A DNA stretch of 64,000 nucleotides from Gymnopus androsaceus JB14 (taxonomy: Eukaryota; Basidiomycota; Agaricomycetes; Agaricales; Omphalotaceae), in NCBI GenBank assembly GCA_009733575.1, contig ML769553.1, positions 82,154 through 146,153 on the forward strand. Reading direction: 5' to 3'. The position numbers and the translations under genes were made by a program. Shown piece after piece: positions 35,078 through 47,603 of the stretch; within the stretch, counting starts at the first letter, position 1, and each line of letters begins with the position of its first letter. The notes under the pieces were generated by a model, which did no database searches, was not told the origin of the DNA, and saw only the letters and a list, made by a program, of their open reading frames with translations.

Positions 35078-37002
35078 CAAGTATAGTGCTTGGAGATTAC
35101 TATATTGGTTTCAATTCGTCAACCACAGCAAAATTCATTCGGGAATTGGAAGTCGTTGGGATTCTAATTGCTAAATGCACAATGCGGGAGCAATGAAGGC
35201 CCGGGAGCTCGAGGTCTGCACAAAATTCATGAATATTTATGTACTAATAGGGAATTAAAATTCGTTGGGATTGATAAATGCACAGTACGGGAGCAATGGA
35301 TTCTAACAAGCGCGTCGGACATCCTCCCAAAAAAGCCTCGATAACCTTCCTATAGTAAAGTAACTTAGTGAATTCGCATCCGGCTCGGATTCCTCAGAGT
35401 CCAAGCCTCTTATTGCCACGATGGCAAGCCTACTTCAGAACTTACTACAGGATGAGTGGTCATTGTCAATACTTACTACATAATGTTAATACTAAAAAAA
35501 CTAGTGCTCATCGTCGATGCGAGATTAACACGAAACTGGAACTTCTTTGGCGGCGCTTCGTTTAGCAGCTGGTAGATTCGATGTCGATGTTTAGATTGCC
35601 TTGCTGTTGTTTCAAGGGAGCTCATTATCAGTGCAAGAAGACGACTAGTATGTTGAAAAGATACGCACGAAAGACGACAGCGCACTCCTGGCTGTAGTGG
35701 CGATGTCGAGAGCATTCACGCCACTGGCCTCGCAAGCTTGATTGGCGGGGACATTCTGACACTCGGGAGGTAAGTTTCCAGAGAATCTCAGAGTACATTC
35801 ATCTACTTACCCCACCGAATGCAGCAATCTTGCAATAATTCTCGGGATGCGTGGCCGGGCATCTGGTTAGATGTCAATATGACTCGCCCGTGTACAAGGA
35901 TCAGGCTCTGGTTTCCAACTCACGCGTCTACGATCTTGACCTTGATAGTAGTACCTGAGCAAGATCCACTGGTCTCGCCGCTTATAGAGCTGGTGCCTGG
36001 AAAGGTTGAAGTAGTTAGTACGGGTTTCCAAACCTCTATTTATTAGGATCTTGGAGCTCACATCGGACGTTGAAGCAATGACCACATTGTTCTTCATCGG
36101 AGCAGGCAGCTGTAACGCTCCGGTTCAGTCGACGAGAATAAGTAAAATTCTGCTTTCATTGGAAACACTTACGACCGACGCAATTGATGCATGAACCAGT
36201 TCCCGAACTATAAGTTATCGTCATGCGGGATTTCAAACAAAAATTAGGGTGTGGACTCGTACCATTTGCTAGCGTCCATCGTTCCGGAACATCTAGCCCC
36301 GGTCCACAGAGGAGACAGGTCGCTCATCGCAGCAGCGAAGGTGTTGGTTCCTTGGGTGTTGGAGGCAGAGAAACCTAGCATATTGTCATTGAATGAGTAA
36401 GTTCAGCGTATCCTTCATTCATTGCGTGAAAACTTACCAGCGCACGCGACACCGCTCTGTGAGGAGAACTGTAGGCTCATACGCCCAAATCAACAATGTA
36501 CATGGAATCAACCAGAAGGAAGAAGGAGCGACATACATCATTGAACGTCGTGACGCCAGAAACAGCATTGACAGACTCGGAGGATGCAAAGAACAACCCC
36601 AAGAGTGTGATAAAGGTAGCGATACGCGGCATTGCTGGTTGATCTTCTTTATTCAAGGTTGATCTGAGGAAATCACTTGGGAAGTTCAGGATACACATTT
36701 CATGTCTTTTTATACATGCGTTTTAAGGTCAACCCGGAGGTGGCACGCGCCTCAGCCTTCAGCTGAATTTTTCCGGTAAGCATAGTACTACAATAGCACG
36801 CGCCTCAGCTTCTCCACAGCGGGCCTTTTTGCTGAATTTTGCCGGTAAGGTTGGTAGTAAGGGTTGGTAGTAAAAGCTGGTCCTCCCGACATCACGCGCG
36901 CCGAAGTTTTGGCTAAATCCCCCATCGAGAGAAACAATCGACAAAAGAGTACCTGACGGTTGCCCTCCCTAGACCCATCCCCACAAGTAGTTGCCACGCT
37001 CT
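35078..37002. repeat. Segmental direct duplication, copy 2
   Basis: Second copy of 32493-34419, in the same orientation, 2585 bp away. Most differences lie in the 480 bp downstream of the gene. In the gene itself I see only one missing base in exon 2. Confidence 0.95.
35562..36632 (-). pseudogene. Second copy of the secreted double-psi-barrel gene, frameshifted
   Basis: Same exon layout as 32977-34048, with ATG at 36632 and TAA at 35562-35564. In exon 2 the intact copy reads CACCCAAAGGAACC on the coding strand; here it is CACCCAAGGAACC (about 36352). The missing A shifts the frame and reaches TGA about 30 nt later, before any conserved cysteine. Unless this base is an assembly error the copy makes only a signal peptide and short tail. 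The very high identity elsewhere means the loss is recent. Confidence 0.75.
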
Positions 37003-37099
37003 TTCGTTCTTGGTCATCGATTTGAATTATACATACTGTAATTCGGGATGAAAGTGGTGGTTGGTTGGTTGCGGGAGGTTTGCGACTCGGCAGCAGATT
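37003..37099. other. Short spacer right of copy 2
   Basis: This is the sequence that follows the duplicated block in copy 2, probably the original neighbourhood. No feature recognised. Confidence 0.35.
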
Positions 37100-37398
37100 T
37101 CATCCAAGCTTTCGGATACAGTCAAGTTTCTAGGCGGGGTTGAGAAGCTTGCGGGTGACCATTCCTCCCATTATCCGTACAATACAAGGATTCTCCGTTC
37201 AGCTGAACTTACGCAGCCCGGCTGCGAAAGCCGTTGAGGGGTAAGGAACGCGAATTCGAGCCTAATATCACCATGGATGAAATGATAGGTCGCCTCGGTA
37301 AAAGCGTCGCTCAACCTCGCTCGTGCTTCTTCCCGCCTGACCTTCACCCGTCGTACTTTCCTCAGCACGGGGTCAATCGAGGAGGGTTTTCGCGCCAT
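37100..37398 (-). CDS. Possible small basic protein, two exons
   Basis: An ATG at 37398 opens a frame rich in Arg/Lys and Glu (VRRVKVRREEARARL), followed by a good donor GTAAGTTC (about 37212), a CTGAAC branch-like site and an acceptor CGCCTAG (about 37128). The second exon ends at TGA 37100-37102, giving about 70 residues. I do not recognise a family. Splice signals are good but the length is marginal. Confidence 0.3.
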
Positions 37399-37399
37399 T

Positions 37400-37689
37400 T
37401 ATCATGTATCAGTGTATAATGCAGTTCCTGTCAAAATTGAAGGAGACGATGATGCGAAGTACAAGGACCTAAGAGAAGAGATATGACAAGATTATTGAGC
37501 GGAAGACAGATGGAGAGAAAGAGAGAGAGAGAGATGCGGTAAGCCGCTGGTCGTAGGCTTGAATATAGAGTAGAGCAAACAAGACGCAAGGAAGATACAA
37601 ATGTATTGGTATAGTGTACTACAGTTCCGAGGGGTCCTTGAGACTAAAAGACAGCTGGTAAGAAGGAAAACATCCATACATCAGAGCGA
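37400..37689. other. 3' flank of CNB1
   Basis: Contains a GA-rich microsatellite (gagagagagagag at about 37518) and otherwise no recognisable coding sequence. Confidence 0.4.
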
Positions 37690-38844
37690 TTAGAATAAAT
37701 CTTCTAGCGTCATTTGTTTCACAATGTCCTGTAAAATAAAGTGAAAAGTCAGAGATCTGAATAGAGAACGATTGCGTATGATCAAAGTCCACTAATGTCC
37801 ACTATAAGACCAAGAATAGCACCCGGAAGGAAGCATAATCGCCCTCTTCCGCTTAAAGAATGGAATGAACAAACGCACCGTATTTGAAACCATCATCGCA
37901 AACTCTTCAAAATCCAGCTTTCCATCGCCGTCCTTATCGGCTTCCATTATTGTTTTATCTACGATCTGCTGCAGTTGTTGGTCCTGTGAGGATAGAAGAT
38001 AAATTAGCTCTCTATTGGACAGCTATGCCCGAGCTAGGCTACGGCGTCTGGCAGGGATGTTTGCGAAGAAGAGGAAGAGATACGCATGGAGGTGTGATGA
38101 CCGCCCAAGGCGTCCAGAAAGCTCATCGTCCTGGACAGAAAATCCCGCGTAGGTCAAATTGATAAGTGCCTACCTTCAGATTGTTCCCAACCATCATCTT
38201 CAGCACCAGGAAAAGCTCTCCGTTGGATATGTATCCGTCACGATCCACATCATACACCTTGAACGCAACTAGAAAACCAAAGGTTAAATCAAGCATCCGG
38301 AGAATGGACTGGACGCACATCGTAACTTTTCTTCCCTTCCACCTCGACTACTGAAAGCGCTCAAGCCGCCCACGAATTCCTGAAAGTCAACCGTACCTCC
38401 ACCACTGACATCAAAGATAAGCATCCATGCAGTGAACGAAAACCCGTATGCCTTACTCTTCATCGAATATAGCAATCATCCGTGAGGCTAGAGGATTGGA
38501 AGCGATTTGAGGAATTCGTAGAAACTCTTCGCGATCTATTGATCCAGATCCATCGCTGCAAGATTAAAGCCTAAGCATTGGTAGAAAAGGGCCCGAGTTA
38601 ACTTGACGGACCTATCCAATTTCATGAATCGTTTCTTCAGTCGCTCCAACTCTGGCTGAGTGACTGATAAATAGATTGACCAGATATTCGAAAGGGATTC
38701 AAAATGTCATTTTCTTGTAATTTGCAACGATTAACGTACAGTTTGACCGCCGCTGCATGTCCTCCATGAACTGAGATGCTAACGATCCATTAGACTAGGC
38801 CAAAGGCTATTATCCAGCTGGAGCAACGTACGTGATTGACCCAT
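37690..38844 (-). CDS. CNB1: Calcineurin regulatory subunit B
   Basis: The ATG at 38844 gives MGQS, a myristoylation-type N-terminus. Exons include 38457-38555, 38319-38404, 38174-38268, 37879-37983 and 37690-37728, ending [12 protein letters not shown] with TAA at 37690-37692. All four EF-hands are present: [36 protein letters not shown] and [12 protein letters not shown], each with a full set of Ca2+ ligands. The protein binds calcineurin A and Ca2+ and activates the Ser/Thr phosphatase acting in calcium and stress signalling. The length (about 175 residues) is normal for the family. It is divergent from MSS1 with 115 bp between the starts. Confidence 0.96.
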
Positions 38845-38959
38845 GGTTGTAGTAGATTTTGGATGCTAGTATTCGATGAAAAGTCGATGAGCGCAAAGAA
38901 CAGGTTCAATAATTGACGCCCAGTTGACACGTGCATTTCCTTTGTTGCTCTTCCACTGC
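38845..38959. promoter_or_regulatory. Divergent promoter between CNB1 and MSS1
   Basis: Only 115 bp separate the two start codons. There is no TATA box; a CACGTG-type E-box lies at 38928-38933 (GACACGTGCA). Both genes must use this segment for their core promoters or overlap each other's 5' ends. Confidence 0.6.
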
Positions 38960-40833
38960 ATGCACAGTATCATCTCTAGAAATGCTCGCAGCATCTTGAA
39001 ACAATATCAGTCGAAGAAACTACCCTATAGATGTTGGAATAGTGCTCGATTCTATGGCAATCTTACCTTGTCAGACGCGCAGAGAAAGACCATCTACGCG
39101 CTTTCTACTCCCATGGGAAAAGCAGGAGTCGCTGTAATTAGGGTATCGGGTCCCGACGCGTCGAAAGTCTGGAAAAATTTGGTCAAATCAAGTTCCAAAC
39201 GCCCGCCGGAATCCTGGAAGCTTCAACGGTGTAAAATAGTGCATCCTGAGCGACAGGAAGTATTGGACGATGGTCTTGCTGTGTTCTTCAAATGTTTGTG
39301 ATGCATCTATCTTCTTATATCTACCGCTGAATCTTTTTTTCCAGCACCCAAGTCATTCACAACCGAGGACGTATTGGAACTACATATCCATTCCGGCAGG
39401 GCCATTATATCTTCAGTCCTGAATGCATTAGCTTCTCTGCCTTTTTGTAGACCAGCAGAGGCCGGCGAATTTACGAGACGAGCATTCCAGGGTGGAAGAC
39501 TAGATCTAACGCAGGTAGAGGGTCTCAAGGATCTGATTGATGCGGAGACAGAGAGTCAGCGACGGATAGCTCTTCAAGCAGCTGGTGTGGGTGAGCATTT
39601 CTTTCTTCTCAGAGTGCCGAACTAACGAACGGAACAGGGCGCATCCCGAGCTCAATTCGAACATTTGAGATCGGAGATTATACATTGTTTGGCCATGGTC
39701 GAAGCCTTGATCGATTTCGGTGAAGGTGAAGACTTGGAAGAAGGTGTCTTTGAGCAAGGTACGTATCATGTTCTATAAGGATGAAATCGTTCTGAGTATG
39801 AGGCAGCCAGAACCAAAGCAATTCAGCTTAATGAAACAATTCAAAAACACCTCAATGATGGTCGACGCGGTGAAATCATCCGGACTGGTCTACGTCTCGC
39901 CATTTTCGGGCCCCCGAATGCTGGTAAAAGCAGCTTGCTCAATTTCTTGGGTGAATATCGTTCTTGTTTGTTGGAAAAACCCCGTTAACAATGTATATGA
40001 TAGCTCAAAGGGAGGCTGCTATTGTTACTCCCGTTCCTGGAACCACTCGAGATATCCTCGAATTATCGCTGGACATTGCTGGATTACCACTGATTGTGGC
40101 AGATACAGCAGGTCTTCGTGCTACCGATGATCTCGTTGAAAGCATTGGAATCGAGCGGGCAAAAAACATGCAAGTCGTCAAAATGTGTCGCAAGCGTTTG
40201 CTAACCTATCTGACCAGTGTTCAAGCCTCCAATGTGTCCTTATGTGTTCTGTCTCTATCCGAAATATACGATGCATCCACTTCTACGTTCCACGTCCCGT
40301 CATCGGTGAAAGATCTCGTTAACGCAGAGACCTGTTTTCTCCTCAACAAATCCGACCTTCTCTCAACACAACCTTCCGAAGACGATATTCGAAGTGTTTT
40401 AGGCCCATATGCCTGGACTGTTAGTCTTGGGACGGGGCAGGGTACGGTCGAGTTTTTGAGTCAATTCGCTGTGATGTTAAAGCAAAGGTGAGAATATTCA
40501 TCATAGACTGTCTGCTTTGAAAGACTAACCCTATGTTCAGATACGACACCGATGATACTCAAGCGTCCAGTCCACTTATAACCCATGCTCGGCACCGAAC
40601 GCACTTGACTTCCGCGTCGCAGTTCATAAACTCGTTCCTGCAATATTGTCGGTGTCTTCCTTATAAATTTGGCGTTCCTATTCTCACTCGGTTGCACTTT
40701 AGCTTCTCAGGACATTGTTCTCGGTGCCGAAGAGCTTCGTTACGCCGCTCAGGCTGTTGGCAAGATCAGTGGACTCATTGATGTGGAAGACGTGCTTGAT
40801 GCAGTATTCAGGAATTTTTGTATAGGAAAGTGA
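38960..40833 (+). CDS. MSS1: Mitochondrial tRNA-modification GTPase (MnmE/TrmE family)
   Basis: I place the start at the first ATG, 38960; the frame is open further upstream but without an ATG. The N-terminus ([17 protein letters not shown]) is basic and suits a mitochondrial presequence. Next come the folate-binding TrmE N-domain ([28 protein letters not shown]) and an inserted G domain: P-loop [18 protein letters not shown] and NKSD. The C-terminal FCIGK carries the catalytic-type cysteine and ends at TGA 40831-40833. Introns are 50-70 nt, in frame throughout. With its partner MnmG/Mto1 it makes the taurinomethyl/carboxymethylaminomethyl modification on wobble uridine of mitochondrial tRNAs (family knowledge). 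Confidence 0.95.
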
Positions 40834-41086
40834 ATGTGACAATTGAGAATGGTATTACAATTCCCGACGCGTGAGTCATATGCGCCTTATGGGCCTTGCC
40901 TTATTTACTCATCCCGTCGCTGCTGCAGTGCCCTGACGGGCATCGTTTCCCGTTCCCGCCCTTGGCGAATTGATTTTTACCGCGTCCCAGCGCCAGTGTG
41001 GCGCATCAAAACATGAGGCGCGTGATCAATGAGACATACCTATTTAAAATGGGACCCTTTCGTCTTGCTTCTAAACAACAACGCCC
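40834..41086. other. Intergenic
   Basis: No coding sequence recognised. It carries the presumed MSS1 terminator region and the promoter of the downstream gene. Confidence 0.4.
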
Positions 41087-44000
41087 ATGCCTCAAAACTC
41101 TGAAGCTCAAGCATTTCTGAATCGCGTTCTCGCTCTACCCAAGGGACCCGGAGTCTCGCTAGAGAGCGTTTTACAACCTTCTCTCGATGATGAGGCTGTT
41201 CTTCGTCGCCTTTTCGCGACTGAGCGAGATAATACCCGCTTGAAGGATCCTCATGTTGGTCTCGTAGACGTGTTCGACGCTCCGCCTGATATTAGGACCA
41301 TTCGCGCGCGCGTTGTCGAAGGACGAGGACGACCTCAACGCCAAGTATGTGATGCCCCTCTCCGAGCAGGACCGTAAACCAGAAGGCGCACCATGCATGG
41401 TACCCTCTTTCGAGCAATTTCAGAAGAATTGGGCGGTGTTCAGCGAAGGTTCGCTTTCTCAATTGCTGGACTGGAATAACGTCGTCGCGGCGGGCGGGTC
41501 TGTGTTAGCTTGTTTGGTGCCATTGCCGGAAGAAGCGACAATCTCGAAGAGGGCGATTAGGAAATACTATCATAGCTCAGCGTACCCGACTTCGGATGTG
41601 GATTTGTTTCTATGGGGACTTACTCCAGAACAGGTTTGTTTCTGTGTGATTCAAAAAATATATGTACCAGCCCTGATTGTGTTCGGTGTAGGCCGAAGCA
41701 AAGATTATCAAAATATATGAAGCTGTGAGGGATTCAGTTCCTTGGGATGTAACTTGTGTACGAACTAAACACACCGTGTCTATTCATTGTGCGTTATCTT
41801 CACCTGCTATCCTATTCCAAACGATCTGACATCTCACCCTAGCTCAATACCCCTACCGATCTGTTCAAATTGTTCTCAGACTCTATACCTCCCCAGCTGA
41901 AATTCTCGCTGGATTCGACATCGATGCACCTTGCTGTGCCTATGATGGATCTCACGTCTGGGCCAACCCTCGAGCCATCGTCGCGCTTATGCGTCAGTGC
42001 AACACGGTCGACGTTACCCGACGTTCTCCTTCCTACGAAGTACGCCTCACAAAATATTCTTCACGCGCATTCGAGGTGCACGTCCAAACCTCTCTCGTCC
42101 CGATGTAGACCCGACGATTTACGAGCGTTCCATTGTGCGCGTTGAAGGACTTGCGCGACTATTGGTTTTCGAGAAGCTCAAAGATGCGATTAGTCGGGAA
42201 AAGTTTTTGCAGTCTAGGAGAACATTGAGAGGAAGGCCAAATGCTGATACTGTTCCATATTATGTTAGGAGGAAGCGAGCTTTGAAGGGTGATTTGAAGA
42301 ATGAGACTGCGATTGGAGGATTGGAGATGAATGATTATGATGTAGTATCGTTACATATCCCGTATGGGCCTGGTTGGGATGCGAGGAAGGTTGACAAGTT
42401 GGTGTATCAGACGGTGAGTATTTTTTTTCTTTTCTTTTATTTTGAATCATCTTTTTTTCTAAATGCATTTGGTTGGTTGCTTGCAGGATCTTGGTATGAA
42501 CTGTATGTATATGTCTTTTGGTGGTGTATCACAACGTTTATGCCGATCTTTAGCTCCATTTAACCCGAAAAATAAGAATCGTCGACTGCATCGTCATCCG
42601 GCTTTCTTTGGGACTATCGAAGAATGCATGGACGATTGTTGTGAGGTATGATCATGTCTCTCTGTTACATTCTTTGCGCGATTTGAATCAACAAAATCTT
42701 TATCTAGCACTGTCCCCCGCCAGTCGACGAAGGATGAGCGTAAACTGCAAGACGAAGAAGATAAGCAATATATTCGGGGTAGAATCGCGTACGTACTTTC
42801 CTTCCAGCTTTTCTCTTCCGCCTAAGTAATCACCGACTGCTTGCTTAGTTTCGTTAAAGAAGACCCTGGTCGCCAATCTCTCTCTGGCTCATTCAACCCG
42901 ATTGATGATACCGAATGGAGCGCTCAAGTATATATCGGACCTACAGAGAAGTTCTTCAAGGCTATCGTTCACTTCGGATCGAGCTAGCGTCGCTCGAATG
43001 ATTGCTGAGGGTATCGATGTGAACCGTCGGGATCACGTTGGACGTATGCCTCTCCACGTCGCCGTCCTCGCAAAGGCAGAAGATATCGCGATGCGACTTG
43101 ATTGATGCCGGGGCAAGGATCACGTCGAGGCTAGGCGGAAGGCAAGACTGCGTTGCATTGTGCAGCGCAGTTGGACCAGCTGAAAGGTGGTGAAGAAGCT
43201 ACTGGAGCAGAGTCAGAAAAATGCTGTGCTGTTGAAAAAGGAGGACGCGGATGGGGATGGGGATGGAGATGGAGATGTGGAGATGAAGGATGCTGCTGCG
43301 AAGAACTCGTCCGAGGATGATTGGAGTTCCGGAGATGATGGAGTGGTGTCTATGGAGGAGGATGAAGATGGGGATGGGGATGATGAAGATGAGGAGATGG
43401 ATGAGGATGATGATGATGATGATGATGGAGATGAGGAAGGCGGCGGCCGAAAGAAAAAGTCGAAGAAGCCTTCCGAACCTCCTCAAACACCAGCTGATTC
43501 GAGTGCTCTCCCTGAAGACGACTCGGGCGAACCCGACGTCTTTGATATCAATTCCCCGGATTGGGACCTCTGCTTCACCCCACTCTCATATGCCATCCTC
43601 AACGCTTCCATTCCTGTCATCGACGCTCTTCTACTCGCGGGCGCAGACCCACACCTCGTTTCCACTGCTTCATACTATAACGCTCCGAAACTTGCATCCT
43701 CTCTTGTTGACAATGTACGATCCAGACGAAGATCACGCCTGCCTCGTTATTGAAAGGCTTCTTAAAGCCGGAGCAGTGAGCTCTGCTGCTGACCAAGACG
43801 TTTTGACGATCTTCCACAGAATGGTCGCAGCAGGGAAGACGAAGCAGGTGAAAGCGTTGTTACGGATGGATCCGAAGGCTAAGTGGTATTGAATCTACCC
43901 TTCGATGGAAAGGGAGCCGACGTTCCCCCTCATCACAGCCATACAGTTGAATAATTATGAGATGGTCGCTTTGCTGTTGACGTATGGTGCTGATGTTGTC

Positions 44001-47000
44001 TTTAAACCGGAGGATGTGGCACGGGCGGCAGATCTTCAAACACAGTGAGATAAAACCTCTTATTTTCAAGTTTTCGGGCTGAATCTTTAATTTTATCAGG
44101 CAAAATAGGAATCGATACCATGGTTATAGTGGTGAACCAGTGGATCAAGCTATACATCCTGTCGAGGCAGGAATCTATCATCACACTGACATCGTTCAAC
44201 TTCTCATCGCTCTTGGTGCTAGCGGTGAACAGAGCAACTCGGAACTCCCTCGGTCAATACGTTAATCCGGATACGCTCCGCACGTATTTGGACTGGGTCC
44301 GCTTTGGCAGCTCTTGGATGGATAAACTTGTTGCGGAGGAAAAAGGCAAGTTGGAAAAGGAGATCAAGAAGGCAGAAACCATAACCTCCGCTTCCACACC
44401 TTGGAAAGCTTTTCGTTGCCAAAAATGCGTTATATTTTGGAAACCGGCGGCTGCGTCCCCGATTCCGAACAAGACAAGAAACGAATCGAGAAAAGTCAAG
44501 TCGATGCGGACAATAATTGTGCACAGTATCTCGAGTTGAAGGGTTTCTTTGGTGATGTGGAAAGGCTGCTCGTGTCCAAAGGTGCCAAAACCTACAACGA
44601 GCTATTTCCTGATTCCGAAAAGCCTTCGACGGCAACAGCGGCTGTTAAAGACCAGACACAATTCGGCTTCCAACCTTCGAATACAGCGCAGTATGGCTAC
44701 TTGGGTCAGCATAGGTATTCCAGGGATACAGTGCCGGTGCATTTGAATGCCAAGTACGATGAGTTGTTTGAGGCGTGCTGGAAGGGGGATGATGATACGG
44801 TGCGAAGGCTTTGTCTTCCCGAGGAGGGAAAGCAGAATGCACTTCGGGTGTCAGTGGCAGTAACGCATACGTGGAACCAGACTAGTGCGTGCATTCTTTT
44901 TTCTGTTATCATTCTACAAGAATATTCACTGGTACGTATGATGTTTATAGCTCTTACACCTTTCGTCGCTGCTGTTGAAGGTCGTCAATGGACTACTGCT
45001 CGTCTGGTATTCTGTATCTGCGTTGCGCAATACAAACCGGTTGATGAGAAAGAGGTATCCTTCAAGCTTGGAAAAATCAATCTCGGTATGTCTTCATTGC
45101 GCATCGTCATGGCTATTCAGACGACTGATCCAGCCCTTCAGATGATGAAGAGGACGACGAAGACAATAGTGATAATGAGTCTGATGCGTCGGATGATACG
45201 GTCCCTGCCAAGAAAAACCTACCTTTCATCGATATCGCCCAAGTTTCCTCGGCAGTCAAAGTACCATTTGCGCCATCTAGTCTCCTGCTTGAACACACTA
45301 TTGCCTGCGTCGTGGAGAATGGTTACAACCAATACACTGCATTGGCCAGGGCTATTAACACTAAAGACCTCGAAGCCTTTGTCCACATCGCAAACTTGTA
45401 CAAACTCACCGAACCTCCCATTCGAACTAGGAGACAATCTTCTGGAAGAAATTCTTGCAGTGGACCAGGTAGATATGCTCGATGAATACATTCGTCGTAC
45501 TGGTCGGGGAATAGACTTTGAGTCTGATCATACCGACGAAGCAGAGGAGAAAGAAATGCCTGCTATCAACGACAAGAATAAGGTGTACCTTGGACTGTCG
45601 GTTCACGGGAAGAAGCGCAAAGACCTGGTCCGAAAGCTGGCTCAGAACGACCATCATCACCACGATCAGGACACCACACCTCTTCTATGGCGTGCAATTT
45701 TGCAACCGTCTGGATCTCCAAAGATCGTGGAATACTTGTTGTCTACACGCCCGTTGGATGCTTATCGGTTCTACGCGATGAGCAATAGCAATGAATTAGC
45801 TATTCGTCTTCGTCGTCTAGCCAATCTCGAGCAGGTGCTTCCCGGTCGGCTTGGTTGGTGTGTTAACGGCCTTGGAGAGTCTCCTCTTGCTGCAGCAATC
45901 CTATCCCAGAAATTGGATATTATCAAGCTTCTATTTGCTAAGAACCCGAAATTGATGTCTGCGGCTCTGAAAGAACGGTACGTGAATCTCTTTCAAGTAC
46001 AAGCTCAAGAACTGACCGCATCTGGGTTTAGGCTCAAATTCAGTGGTTTCACCCCTCTCATGATCGCCGTTCAAGTTGGCTGTGACGCCGCCGACTATCG
46101 ATTTCTTGCTTGCAAACGGACAGTCGCCAGTGGAGACTGACCAAGTTCGAAAGTAAGCGGTCCAGTCTCTTGTTGCGTATTTACATACTAACTTTTCACA
46201 AGATGGAACATCTACCATATGCTGGCTGGCTGTCAGGCAGTTGATGTGTTTAAACACCTCCTCCAAAAGTTACCGCGAGATGTCAATGAAACCTTGCTGC
46301 TGCAACAATGCAAAGGAAGTCTAAACACGGTATGCTCCATCTTGCAATGGGTTCTCGTCTTCTCACTATTTACTGTAACAGCCTCTGCACATTGCGCTAT
46401 CACGAGCATGTTACCCTATCTCAAGTATGATTATCGACTACACCCAAGCTGGCCTCTCGATTCGAAACGTGTACGGCTCCATTCCTCTCCACATTGCTGT
46501 ATCCAATTCTCGTGCCAAGACGGTGAAAAAATTGGTCGACGCGTCTCCAGTTGAGTGTTTATTCGCGGAGAATGGCGTCGGTAACATTCCGCTCGAGGTG
46601 GCTACGCTTAACGTTCTCTTGGGTCGTATGACCAACATGGGTGGGGTTTCATCTTCCGAACTGGGAGCTCAGCATGTCCACACACATCCTCCAAGAATCA
46701 ATCTCGACAACTTGAAACGAGACGTTCCTGCCCTCCGAACGACCATCGCCGAGCTCTTAACCAACGGTCCTTTGAAACAAGACGACAAGTTGACCAAGGA
46801 GTTGTCCTCGTTTGCCCGACTTATGGAAACGAAGCTTGTCGTTGCCGAAGCTGATGCGGCCAAGGCGAAGAAGGAAGATACGTCTGAATCAGAGGATAAA
46901 GATCAAGACCACGAGAATAGAGAAGCAACTCTCGAGATTCTTCAGGACGCAGTCCTCACTAGATCTGCTCAACGCCAGCTGATTCATCTGATTGACGTGC

Positions 47001-47170
47001 AGAAATCGGTGGGGAGTCATCTGAACAGTGCAGGGAATTCTATTCCATGGCACCAACAACAGAACGACGAAGAGGGATTGGAACCGGAGGAAGATGGGGA
47101 GACTAAACTTAGGAATTCGAGCATAGTGTATAAACGAATTGGGCAGGTGGTGGAGGATGATAGCCGTTGA
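41087..47170 (+). pseudogene. Nucleotidyltransferase-like / ankyrin-repeat protein, many frameshifts
   Basis: The ATG is at 41087. The N-terminal domain has GGSVLACLVPLP then YPTSDVDLFLWG, the G[GS]...DxD pattern of polymerase-beta-like nucleotidyltransferases. Ankyrin blocks follow (VNRRDHVGRMPLHVAVL, GKTALHCAAQLDQL, SPLAAAILSQKLDIIKLLF, GSIPLHIAVSNSRAKTV), with a very acidic Asp/Glu run at 43240-43440 and a charged C-terminus ending at TGA 47168-47170. The frame is lost at least ten times by single bases (about 41318, 42080, 42745, 42968, 43099, 43133, 43181, 43690, 43885, 44265, 45425, 46092), mostly one extra base. Domain-level conservation and splice sites remain good, so either it is a recent pseudogene or this stretch has base errors. 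Confidence 0.75.
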
Positions 47171-47603
47171 AATGTGCCACGAAAGTCTTGTATTATGATA
47201 TATACGCGCTACAATGGGTTTTCTTACAGCAATTGGGGATTCCATCTGTCTACATTATCGTTCAAAGCAGCTGCTAGAGAGTAGTAGCCTTACAGTAGAA
47301 ATGTAAGTGCTTGAATACTTTGACCCCTTCGTAGGCGATTGACAAATTATTATACATGATACGACTTCAAATGCGATGCTTTCTCGACAGACAAATTGCG
47401 GCATGGACGCTATTGGACTACTAAATAATATCGACCAAAAAAATAGGACTTCATACTATGTATGACAAACACCTGGGGAAAGGTCTAAACAAAAAATATC
47501 AGTATCTTTCGTCGTATGAGTTATGAAGGTCATACAGAGGAAAGGACACAGCGAGTCCTATAAGATCCCTTTGCTACTATTATACAGGACAATAAAGCCT
47601 AGC
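47171..47603. other. Intergenic between convergent genes
   Basis: 3' flanks of the ankyrin gene (+) and F-box gene (-). No recognisable feature. Confidence 0.4.

Noticed and set aside
38924..38959. Upstream start for MSS1 giving 12 more residues
   Set aside because: The frame is open there but there is no ATG before 38960, and the protein from 38960 already has a good mitochondrial presequence.
41087..47170. Programmed +1 frameshifting or an alternative genetic code
   Set aside because: The shift sites share no common slippery motif or stop codon, at least two shifts need a base added rather than removed, and neighbouring genes use the standard code in one frame.
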